Of a DNA stretch of 6,841 nucleotides, positions 1 to 5,385 are shown piece after piece. The stretch comes from JBGPGW01 sp041484095 (GTDB taxonomy: Bacteria > Pseudomonadota > Alphaproteobacteria > CADEGL01). The translations under genes were made by a program, and so were the position numbers. Within the stretch, counting starts at the first letter, position 1; every line of letters begins with the position of its first letter. The notes beneath the pieces were generated by a model. It saw only the letters and a list, made by a program, of their open reading frames with translations, made no database searches and had not been told where the DNA came from. The DNA lies in the NCBI GenBank assembly GCA_041484095.1, contig JBGPGW010000197.1:1-6841 (forward strand), read 5' to 3'.

Positions 1-1025
1 ACGGCTATACCTGCTTCATGGAGCCGGGCACGGCCTTCGAGCCCGACGCGGTCGCGAAAGCGGCCGAGGCCGTTGGCATCCGGGGGTCGCTGGCCGATCC
101 GTTCCTCTGGGATAGGACGGGATTGTTCCAGCCGGCGGCGGAGGTCGATCGCGCGCCGCCGACGCTCGCGCGGTGCCTCAAGTCGCTGGGGCGCGAGCTC
201 CGGCGCAACCGCGACCCCGACGCCCTCGTCGGCGCCCATGTCGCGGTCTACGGCTCCGGCTCCGCATCGGACGATCTGCTGCGCGCGGCGAAACGCTGCG
301 CGGACGACAACGGCGTCGTCTTGAACCAGCACCAATCCTTCACGCCGGACGGGGCGGCGCGCGAGGATGCGCGGCTCGGCCGCCATGCGCTCGTGCATTT
401 CAGGGACATCGGCGTGCTCGGGCCGAACGTCACCTTCGTGCACATGAACGTCGTGCGGGACGATGAGATCGAGCCGATCGTCTCATCCGGCATGTCGCTC
501 GTCTGGCATCCCGGCAATTATCTGTTCTATGGCCTGGGTGCCAAGACGCCGCAGCGCATGCCGGAGCTTCACGAGCTCGGCGTCAATTTGGCGCTCGGCC
601 ACGATATCGCGAAGATCTGGACCTTTGGCGAGCTGCCCTATCTCGCCTATCTCACCGCGCGCAATCACGGCCGGTTCATCCCGGCCGGGAGCTGCCTCGA
701 GATGGCGACGATCGGCGGGGCCAAGGCCATGGGGTGGGAGAAGCGCATCGGCAGTCTCGAGCCCGGCAAGCGCGCCGATCTCGTCATCCGCCGCGCCGAC
801 ATCCCCGAGGCGCAGCCCGGCGTCAATCCCGTGCTCGAATCGGTCCTGGTCGCGCGCTCGAAGGGGGTCGATACCGTGATCTGCGACGGCGAAATCATCG
901 TGCGCGATGGGCGCTCGACCCGTCTCGATGAAGGGGCCGTCTATGCCCGGGCGCGCGCTTCGGTGCGCCGCCTCATGACGAAGACGGGGCTCAAGGCGGA
1001 TTTCGATTGGCCAGTGGTGCAATGA
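1..1025 (+). CDS. Amidohydrolase family protein, 5'-truncated by window edge
   Basis: This is the C-terminal part of a metal-dependent hydrolase of the amidohydrolase superfamily (ATZ/TRZ and cytosine-deaminase-like branch), which typically hydrolyses or deaminates C-N bonds in cytoplasmic small molecules. The frame is open to the left edge (first full codon at base 3, reading GYTCFMEPGTAF), so the ATG at 18 is probably internal. The N-terminal HxH metal site is outside the window. Counting that Met as 1, the remaining expected ligands are visible: His105 in NQHQSF, His142 in VTFVHMNVV and the catalytic Asp196 in LALGHD. WHPGN (163-167) takes the place of the usual CPxSN loop. SLEPGKRADLVI (246-257) is the hallmark return to the C-terminal beta-sandwich. 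The stop is TGA at 1023. The gene converges on the methyltransferase with 52 bp between them. Family membership is secure; the substrate is unknown. Confidence 0.85.
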   Translation, partial: GYTCFMEPGTAFEPDAVAKAAEAVGIRGSLADPFLWDRTGLFQPAAEVDRAPPTLARCLKSLGRELRRNRDPDALVGAHVAVYGSGSASDDLLRAAKRCADDNGVVLNQHQSFTPDGAAREDARLGRHALVHFRDIGVLGPNVTFVHMNVVRDDEIEPIVSSGMSLVWHPGNYLFYGLGAKTPQRMPELHELGVNLALGHDIAKIWTFGELPYLAYLTARNHGRFIPAGSCLEMATIGGAKAMGWEKRIGSLEPGKRADLVIRRADIPEAQPGVNPVLESVLVARSKGVDTVICDGEIIVRDGRSTRLDEGAVYARARASVRRLMTKTGLKADFDWPVVQ

Positions 1026-1077
1026 GACATGGTGTGGTGAACGATCGTGCCGTGAGCGCGCCGCGGCTTGGCGCCGT

Positions 1078-1695
1078 CTACTTCACGGCCTCGAGATTGA
1101 GGCTCACATGCTGGCCCCGTTCCTTGTCGAGATGGGGCAGATAGGCCTGGGAGTAATCGTCGATCGCCGCATGCTCGGTCGTGCGCCAGTCCCAGCGCCG
1201 CACCGCGCGGAAGCCCGTGTCCGAGAGCACGCGCGTCAACAGCGGCTCATCGAAGATCATCTTGTGGAAATCGTAGCTGTTGCGCTGGCCCCCGCAGACG
1301 AGGCCGATCAGCCCGTTCAGTCCGTCTTCGAGACCCTTCTCGTAGTAGAGCTTGGCGCAGGCCGCGAAGTCGGGGACCGACACGCGCAGGACCCCGCCCG
1401 GCCTAAGGACACGATGCCACTCGGTGAGGACGCGGCGAATCTCGGCCCGGCCGAAGTGCTCGAGCAGGTGGCAGGCATAGATCAATTCGACGGAGTCGTT
1501 TTCAACCATGGACAGGCGTTCGACGCGCGCGACCCAGTCCACATGCGGCGCGGGTGCCACGTCGATATGGACGAAGCCGGGGATGTAACGCTTGCCGCAG
1601 CCGAGATGGAGCTTGAGCGGCAGGGCCGGCTCGCTCGACGGCTCGGCGTGGCGGCGTTGAAGGTCGAAAATAAGCGCGGCGCGTTGTCGCTGCAT
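1078..1695 (-). CDS. Class I SAM-dependent methyltransferase (205 aa)
   Basis: This is a small cytoplasmic methyltransferase with a Rossmann-like fold. Residues 28-46 contain the SAM-binding motif I (LHLGCGKRYIPGF, followed by the HID acidic end of strand 2). Residues 71-82 (LIYACHLLEHFG) match the motif with an acidic-aromatic edge, and 97-110 (LRPGGVLRVSVPDF) match the post-motif 'LkPGG.l..svPD' strand. This pattern is typical of predicted methyltransferases often found in polysaccharide or glycan clusters, but no such neighbours are seen here, so the substrate is unknown. The frame stays open upstream to 1833. The Met at 1695 was chosen because AGGAG lies 5 bases before it and the 46 upstream residues are Arg/Pro-rich with no family resemblance. 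The gene diverges from the SBP1 gene across a 367-bp intergenic region. A TATAGA-like sequence near 1788-1793 on the minus strand could be a -10, but it has no convincing -35. Confidence 0.85.
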   Translation of the reverse strand: MQRQRAALIFDLQRRHAEPSSEPALPLKLHLGCGKRYIPGFVHIDVAPAPHVDWVARVERLSMVENDSVELIYACHLLEHFGRAEIRRVLTEWHRVLRPGGVLRVSVPDFAACAKLYYEKGLEDGLNGLIGLVCGGQRNSYDFHKMIFDEPLLTRVLSDTGFRAVRRWDWRTTEHAAIDDYSQAYLPHLDKERGQHVSLNLEAVK

Positions 1696-1700
1696 GCGAT

Positions 1701-1705
1701 CTCCT
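1701..1705 (-). promoter_or_regulatory. Ribosome binding site of the methyltransferase gene
   Basis: On the minus strand AGGAG lies 5 bases upstream of the ATG at 1695-1693. No comparable site precedes the upstream ATG at 1833, so this site decides the start and shortens the protein from 251 to 205 residues. Confidence 0.7.
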
Positions 1706-1880
1706 GCCACCAATCCTTGGCCCGGCTCGCCCGACGCATGCCTTGCGTCCTGATTGGGCGGAGCGGTCCCGCGCCTGAGCGGGCACGATCTATATGGCCA
1801 GACTTCGGCTAACAGCCCGTTAATGCCCGTCAATTCTGCCTTGCCGGGCCCTCGTGGCCGCGGGCGGGCATCCTTCGGTG

Positions 1881-1908
1881 TTGCACTTTAGAATCGTTAA
1901 CGGATAAT
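1881..1908 (+). promoter_or_regulatory. Putative sigma-70-type promoter of SBP1
   Basis: TTGCAC (1881-1886) and GATAAT (1903-1908) are separated by 16 bases, 154 bases before the SBP1 start codon. The same hexamers at the same spacing occur upstream of SBP3 (5225-5252), which supports a functional site. The start of transcription would be near 1914-1916, giving a leader of about 150 nt. Confidence 0.6.
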
Positions 1909-1910
1909 GG

Positions 1911-1928
1911 GTTCGTTGGATCACGAAC
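1911..1928 (+). promoter_or_regulatory. Perfect inverted repeat at the SBP1 transcription start (possible operator)
   Basis: GTTCGT-TGGATC-ACGAAC is a perfect 6-bp inverted repeat with a 6-bp spacer, beginning 2 bases after the -10 hexamer. Its place over the predicted +1 suits a repressor site, but it could also fold as a weak hairpin at the 5' end of the mRNA. It is not conserved upstream of SBP2 or SBP3. Confidence 0.35.
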
Positions 1929-1959
1929 GATCAGGGAGTTCGGGTCTGGCTTACAAAAC

Positions 1960-1970
1960 GGACAAGAAAA
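1960..1970 (+). repeat. Conserved leader element GGACAAGAAAA (SBP1 copy)
   Basis: This 11-base element recurs exactly at 5300-5310 in the SBP3 leader, and in a shorter form (GACAAAT) at 3764-3770 in the SBP2 leader. Measured from the first base of the -10 hexamer to the G of GACAA, the distances are 58, 54 and 56 bases. The constant position indicates homologous leaders. Any function is unknown. Confidence 0.5.
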
Positions 1971-1985
1971 AGAGAACCGCGGGCG

Positions 1986-2007
1986 AGCGCGCCTAATTCG
2001 GCGTGCT
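1986..2007 (+). promoter_or_regulatory. GC-rich hairpin in the SBP1 leader
   Basis: Bases 1986-1993 (AGCGCGCC) pair with 2000-2007 (GGCGTGCT) around the loop TAATTC, giving 8 pairs with one G-U. No T-run follows, so it is not a classical terminator. A comparable hairpin lies in the SBP3 leader, so it may stabilise the mRNA or modulate translation. Confidence 0.4.
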
Positions 2008-2062
2008 GTCGCCATGCGTTACGCAATCCACACAACATGGCTTCAACAGTGGGAGGTAATTG

Positions 2063-3307
2063 ATGTTTTCAGGTAAAGCAGTCAAATGGCTATCCGCTGC
2101 AACAGTTGCGGCGGCGATCGGCTTCAGCGCGCCGGCCGCCTTCGCGGTCAAGGTCGGGCCCGTCGAGGACCCGATCCGCGTCGTCAAGATCGCGAAAGGG
2201 CAGCCGATGGTCATCGGCGTCTTCTCGGTGTTGTCGGGCCCCGACCTGGGCCAGGGCCTCGACACCCATCGGGGGGAACTGCTCGCCGCCGATGATATCG
2301 GCAGCAAGCTCCTCGGTCATCCGCTGAAATTCATGGTCGAGGACGATGGATGCACCGCGGAGGGCGGACAGACCGCGGCAACCAAGCTCGCATCGAACCA
2401 GCAGATGATCGTCGCATTGGGCGGCCAATGCTCGAGCGCGACCATTCCCGCCGCGCCGATTATTTGGAAGGCCGGTATTCCCGTCGTCTCGCCTGGTGCC
2501 GCCTCGCCCAAGCTGACCGCGGGCGAAGGCACCCCCGGGTTTTCCCGGGTCATATTCAATGCCCTCTTCGAGGGCGAGGCGCTCGCCAAGTGGGCACGCG
2601 AGACGAAGAAGCTCGAAAGCGTCGCGGCCATCCATGACGGCACGCCTTACGTCGAAGGCTTGGCCACGGCCTTCGTGGATAGCTTCAAGCGCCTGGGAGG
2701 CACGGTGGTTGCCGTGGAGGCGATCGGGCCACAGGACGTGGACATGCGGCCTATGTTGACACGCCTGGTCACGACGAAGCCCCAGATGGTGTTCTTCCCG
2801 ACTTTCATCACCGCCACGGCGCACATCGTGCAGCAGGCCAAGGAGATCAACGGCTTTCAGAACATCATGCTGATGGGGTCCGACAACGTCCTCGATAAGA
2901 ACTTCGTCAATCTCACCGGCAAGGCGGGTGTCGGCTTCACGATCGTCTCGCCGCCGGTGGACGCCGAGACCCAAGGTGCGGGCTACAAGAAGCTGATCGA
3001 GAAGTATCAAGCGAAATACGGCGAAGGCCCTACCACGGCCTGGACCGGCTACGGCTACGATGCCTTCCTCGTTGTGGCCAAGGCAATCGAGAAGGTGGCC
3101 GTGCAGGAGAAGGACGCCACCTACGTCCCGATCTCCAAACTGCAGGCTGCCATCCGCGGCACCAAGGACCTGAAGGGGATCACGGGCAACGTCACCTGCC
3201 GGCCGAACGGTGACTGCGCCCAATTCCGCGCGATCTTCTATCGGTTCAACAACGCCGACCCGAACTCGTTCGACATCGGCAAGAACCCGGGTCAGGTCAA
3301 TCCGTGA
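2063..3307 (+). CDS. SBP1: type I periplasmic substrate-binding protein of a LivJ/LivK-like ABC importer (414 aa, subtype A)
   Basis: This is an exported solute receptor predicted to deliver a small solute, possibly an amino acid or amide, to an ABC importer. Residues 1-28 form a Sec signal peptide (Lys5 and Lys8, hydrophobic core, cleavage after AFA), and the mature protein starts VKVGPVEDP. Like LivJ, it has the early cysteine pair Cys97 and Cys123 (VEDDGC...CSSAT), the ligand-contacting Ser run after Cys123, SPGAASP (143-149) and a second-lobe HDGTPYVEGL segment (191-200) in the place of the LivJ HDKQQYGEGL. A second cysteine pair, Cys379/Cys385 (CRPNGDC), marks subtype A. Compared with SBP2 and SBP3 it lacks a few residues after KLT (about 151-157), in a surface loop. 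GGGAGG at 2051-2056 supports the ATG at 2063; an in-frame TTG at 2060 is too close to it. There is no terminator directly after the stop, so transcription probably runs on to the hairpin at 3586. The ligand is unassigned. Confidence 0.92.
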   Translation: MFSGKAVKWLSAATVAAAIGFSAPAAFAVKVGPVEDPIRVVKIAKGQPMVIGVFSVLSGPDLGQGLDTHRGELLAADDIGSKLLGHPLKFMVEDDGCTAEGGQTAATKLASNQQMIVALGGQCSSATIPAAPIIWKAGIPVVSPGAASPKLTAGEGTPGFSRVIFNALFEGEALAKWARETKKLESVAAIHDGTPYVEGLATAFVDSFKRLGGTVVAVEAIGPQDVDMRPMLTRLVTTKPQMVFFPTFITATAHIVQQAKEINGFQNIMLMGSDNVLDKNFVNLTGKAGVGFTIVSPPVDAETQGAGYKKLIEKYQAKYGEGPTTAWTGYGYDAFLVVAKAIEKVAVQEKDATYVPISKLQAAIRGTKDLKGITGNVTCRPNGDCAQFRAIFYRFNNADPNSFDIGKNPGQVNP

Positions 3308-3326
3308 CGACAGAACGTCGATCCAT

Positions 3327-3561
3327 ATGCAAAGCATTCCGTCCGCGGTTGCGATCAAGGAGAAGGTCCATCCCGATCTCCAAACTGCAGGCGGCGATTC
3401 TCGGCATGAAGGGCTTGAAGGGCGTGGCGGGTGAGATCAACTGCGACAGGAACGGCGATTGCGGACCGTTCACGCTCGCTCTCTATCGATACACGAATGC
3501 CGATCTCAAGACCTTCGACCTCGGCAAGAATCCGAAGCGCATCTATCCGCCGGCGCAATGA
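3327..3561 (+). pseudogene. C-terminal remnant of a fourth SBP gene, frameshifted
   Basis: Only the last quarter of an SBP gene remains. AVAIKEK (frame of 3327) aligns with VAVKEK of SBP2, and after about 3366 the match continues in the next frame as IPISKLQAAIL, then EINCDRNGDCGPFT and DLGKNPKRIY, ending at TGA 3559-3561. Compared with both SBP1 and SBP2, 8 bases are missing between the GAGAAGG and TCCCGATCTCC blocks, which accounts for the frame change. The proximal part is A-like (22 bases at 3371-3392 are identical to 3126-3147 of SBP1). The distal part is B-like, as in SBP3. An 85-codon frame from GTG 3304 overlaps the SBP1 stop (GTGA) and stays open through the remnant. It might therefore be translated by coupling, but it would have no signal peptide and no ligand-binding fold. 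The surviving downstream terminator shows that this was once a full unit. Confidence 0.8.
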
Positions 3562-3585
3562 CGGACGGACCAATCTGATCGCATC

Positions 3586-3613
3586 GGGGGAGGCGTGAGC
3601 CTCCCCCTTTTTT
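3586..3613 (+). terminator. Rho-independent terminator after the SBP1/remnant unit
   Basis: GGGGGAGGC (3586-3594) pairs perfectly with GCCTCCCCC (3599-3607) around a GTGA tetraloop of the GNRA type, followed by six T (3608-3613). It is the strongest of three near-identical terminators in the array. Confidence 0.92.
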
Positions 3614-3846
3614 CTAGGCGGCCCGGGCGTCGATCAGGCCCCGTTGCTATCGGTTATCGGCATTGGTCGCATGCATATCGTGCAATGGTACTTCCCCTCC
3701 AGGGGCGAATAATGCCATCGTCGGATCTGGGACCGACAAGGGGAGTCCTGTTCGAGAAACCTCGACAAATACCGTTGATTCTGCGGCGGCGGCCTCTGCC
3801 TTCGCCCGTAGCCCCTCTGGCATTGAACAATCAGGAGAGAGCAAGT
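3614..3846 (+). promoter_or_regulatory. Intergenic region with a degenerate SBP2 promoter and leader
   Basis: No gene is seen here. TGGTAC (3686-3691), 16 bases, then AATAAT (3708-3713) sits where SBP1 and SBP3 have TTGCAC-N16-GATAAT. The -10 hexamer begins 139 bases before the ATG, exactly as in SBP3. Further shared blocks follow in order: GTCGG, GGGGAGTCCT (GGGGAATCCT in SBP3), GTTCGA and GACAAAT (3764-3770). A 5-bp inverted repeat, TCGAG-AAAC-CTCGA, covers 3752-3765. The promoter call rests on position and homology, because the hexamers themselves are weak. The ribosome binding site AGGAG (3833-3837) lies 9 bases before the ATG. Confidence 0.4.
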
Positions 3847-5100
3847 ATGGCGTTGCAAAGAACACTGAAGTGGCTGGCAGGCGCAGGTGTCGTCGCGGCG
3901 GTTGCGCTCGGCTCTTCGGCCGCCTGGGCGGTCAAGGTCGGTCCGGTCGAGGATCCGGTTCGCGTCCTCAAGGTTCCCAATGGACAGCCCTTGCTGTTCG
4001 CCGTGTTCACGGTGCTCTCGGGGCCGGATGCGGGCCAGGGCCTCGATCCCTATCGCGGCATGCAGATGGCTGCCGAGGACATGGGCAACGAGCTTCTCGG
4101 TCACCCCGTCAAGTTCACGGCCGAAGATGATGGCTGCAATGCCGAAGGCGGGCAGACCGCGGGCACGAAGATCGCGGCCAATTCGCAAGTCGTCGTGGCG
4201 CTCGGCTCGAACTGTTCGAGCGCGACCATCCCGGCGGCGCCGATTCTCTGGAAGGCGGGCATTCCGACCATCTCGCCGGGTGCGGCCTCGCCCAAGCTGA
4301 CGGATACGACAAAGCGCGGGCCCGGATTCGAAGGCTTCTCCCGCGTGATCTTCAACGCCGAGTTCGAAGGCATCGAGCTCGCCAAATGGGCGCGCGAGAC
4401 CAAGAAGTTCGAGACGGCCGCCATCATCCACGACGGCACGCCCTATGTCGAAGGGTTGGCCAAGGCCTTCGCCAACAAGTTCAAGGAACTGGGCGGCAAG
4501 ATGGTCGCCGAGGAGGCGATCGGCCCGCAAGACGTCGACATGCGTCCCATGTTGACGAAGCTCATCACCACGAAGCCGCAGATGGTCTTCTTCCCGACCT
4601 TCATCCAGGCGACAGCCCAGATCGTTCGCCAAGCTCCGGAAGTCGAAGGCTACAAGAACGTGATGCTGGTCGGCTCCGACAACGTTCTCGACAAGAACTT
4701 CGTCCAGCTCGCGGGCCAGGGCGCGGTCGGCTTCACCATCATCTCGCCGCCGCTCGATGCGGATTCACAGGGCGAGGCCTACAAGAAGCTCGTCGTGAAA
4801 TACACGAAGAAGTATGGCGAAGGCCCGGTCACGGCCTGGACTCCATACGGCTACGACGCCTACATGGTCGCGGCGAAGGCCATCGAGAAGGTCGCGGTCA
4901 AGGAGAAGGATGCGCTCTACATCCCGATCTCCAAGCTGCAGGCGGCGATCCTGGCGACGAAGGACTACAAGGGCATGTCGGGCACGATCACCTGCCGGCC
5001 GAACGGCGACTGCGCGCAGTTCAAGGCGGTGTTCTATCAATTCAACAATGCCGACGCGAACACCTTCGATATCGGCAAGAACCCGAAGAAGGTCCAGTAG
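3847..5100 (+). CDS. SBP2: type I periplasmic substrate-binding protein of a LivJ/LivK-like ABC importer (417 aa, subtype A)
   Basis: This is a secreted solute receptor and the closest relative of SBP1 in the window. The signal peptide is residues 1-28 (Arg5 and Lys8, Ala/Val-rich core, cleavage after AWA), before the shared mature start VKVGPVEDP. First-lobe signatures are EDDGC at 93-97, CSSAT at 123-127 and SPGAASPKL at 143-151. The second lobe carries HDGTPYVEGL (195-204) and PQDVDMRPML (227-236), where Asp229 may stand in for the ligand-contacting Glu of LivJ. Cys383 and Cys389 form the CRPNGDC pair. SBP1 and SBP2 share PISKLQAA, W-T-x-YGYDA and CRPNGDCAQF, which SBP3 lacks. The frame is open back to 3595, but that GTG lies in the loop of the previous terminator. 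ATG 3847, with AGGAG 9 bases upstream and a signal peptide directly after it, is the real start. The gene has its own terminator at 5134. The ligand is unknown. Confidence 0.93.
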   Translation: MALQRTLKWLAGAGVVAAVALGSSAAWAVKVGPVEDPVRVLKVPNGQPLLFAVFTVLSGPDAGQGLDPYRGMQMAAEDMGNELLGHPVKFTAEDDGCNAEGGQTAGTKIAANSQVVVALGSNCSSATIPAAPILWKAGIPTISPGAASPKLTDTTKRGPGFEGFSRVIFNAEFEGIELAKWARETKKFETAAIIHDGTPYVEGLAKAFANKFKELGGKMVAEEAIGPQDVDMRPMLTKLITTKPQMVFFPTFIQATAQIVRQAPEVEGYKNVMLVGSDNVLDKNFVQLAGQGAVGFTIISPPLDADSQGEAYKKLVVKYTKKYGEGPVTAWTPYGYDAYMVAAKAIEKVAVKEKDALYIPISKLQAAILATKDYKGMSGTITCRPNGDCAQFKAVFYQFNNADANTFDIGKNPKKVQ

Positions 5101-5133
5101 AACGATCCCTCACGTCTATGCGTGACGGAATGG

Positions 5134-5166
5134 CGGGGGAGGCGAGAGCCTCCCCCGTTTCGTTTT
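5134..5166 (+). terminator. Rho-independent terminator after SBP2
   Basis: CGGGGGAGGC (5134-5143) pairs with GCCTCCCCCG (5148-5157) around a GAGA (GNRA) loop, followed by TTTCGTTTT. A smaller hairpin, TCACG-TCTATG-CGTGA (5110-5125), comes just before it. It lies 34 bases after the SBP2 stop. Confidence 0.9.
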
Positions 5167-5205
5167 GGCGAAGGGTGGCGGGGCATTCCCGGGTGCGGGA
5201 TCGGT

Positions 5206-5235
5206 TGTATTGCAATCCGATGTATTGCACTCCGA
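5206..5235 (+). repeat. Tandem 15-bp direct repeat overlapping the SBP3 promoter
   Basis: TGTATTGCAATCCGA (5206-5220) is followed at once by TGTATTGCACTCCGA (5221-5235), with 14 of 15 bases identical. The second unit contains the predicted -35 hexamer TTGCAC, and the first has TTGCAA in the matching place. It could be a pair of activator sites or a small slippage duplication of the -35 region. Confidence 0.6.
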
Positions 5236-5252
5236 GCGAATCGGCGGATAAT
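5225..5252 (+). promoter_or_regulatory. Putative sigma-70-type promoter of SBP3
   Basis: TTGCAC (5225-5230), 16 bases and GATAAT (5247-5252) match the SBP1 promoter candidate in both hexamers, in spacing and in the CG before the -10. It lies after the SBP2 terminator, 133 bases before the SBP3 ATG, so SBP3 is probably its own transcription unit. Confidence 0.6.
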
Positions 5253-5299
5253 TCAATCAAAGTCGGCGCTCGAGGGGGAATCCTTCGGGTGAGTTCGAT

Positions 5300-5310
5300 G
5301 GACAAGAAAA
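5300..5310 (+). repeat. Conserved leader element GGACAAGAAAA (SBP3 copy)
   Basis: The element is identical to 1960-1970, and its GACAA begins 54 bases after the first base of the -10 hexamer. In this leader it is followed by GCAAAAACG, another A-rich stretch also seen loosely in the SBP1 leader. Confidence 0.5.
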
Positions 5311-5333
5311 GCAAAAACGTGGTGTCGCCTGCT

Positions 5334-5356
5334 CGGCGCCGCATATTGCGGCGTCG
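5334..5356 (+). promoter_or_regulatory. Strong hairpin in the SBP3 leader
   Basis: Bases 5334-5342 (CGGCGCCGC) pair with 5348-5356 (GCGGCGTCG) around ATATT, giving nine pairs with one G-U. It ends 29 bases before the ATG and about 19 before the Shine-Dalgarno sequence, and no T-run follows. The SBP1 leader has a similar fold at 1986-2007. An effect on mRNA stability or translation is an inference. Confidence 0.45.
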
Positions 5357-5385
5357 CTCAATGCAACGCTTTAACGGAGAGGCTT

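Noticed and set aside
1058..1074. Hairpin GCGCC-N7-GGCGC between the convergent genes as a bidirectional terminator
   Set aside because: It has only five pairs, a 7-base loop and no T-run on either strand.
1108..1812. Plus-strand open frame opposite the methyltransferase (234 codons)
   Set aside because: The minus-strand frame carries SAM-binding motifs and a good ribosome binding site. The plus-strand frame has no motif.
1696..1833. 46-residue N-terminal extension of the methyltransferase from ATG 1833
   Set aside because: There is no ribosome binding site there, the composition is non-family, and a strong AGGAG precedes the internal ATG.
3308..3320. Small hairpin CGAC-N5-GTCG after the SBP1 stop as a terminator
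   Set aside because: It has four pairs and no T-run. The real terminator is at 3586.
2090..3358. Long antisense open frame opposite SBP1 (422 codons)
   Set aside because: It is a shadow of GC-biased codons on the other strand. The product is Arg/Asp/Leu-rich without domains, while the plus strand has a signal peptide and clear family motifs.
3595..3846. N-terminal extension of SBP2 from GTG 3595
   Set aside because: The GTG lies in the loop of the preceding terminator, the added residues have no SBP similarity, and the signal peptide starts at ATG 3847 behind AGGAG.
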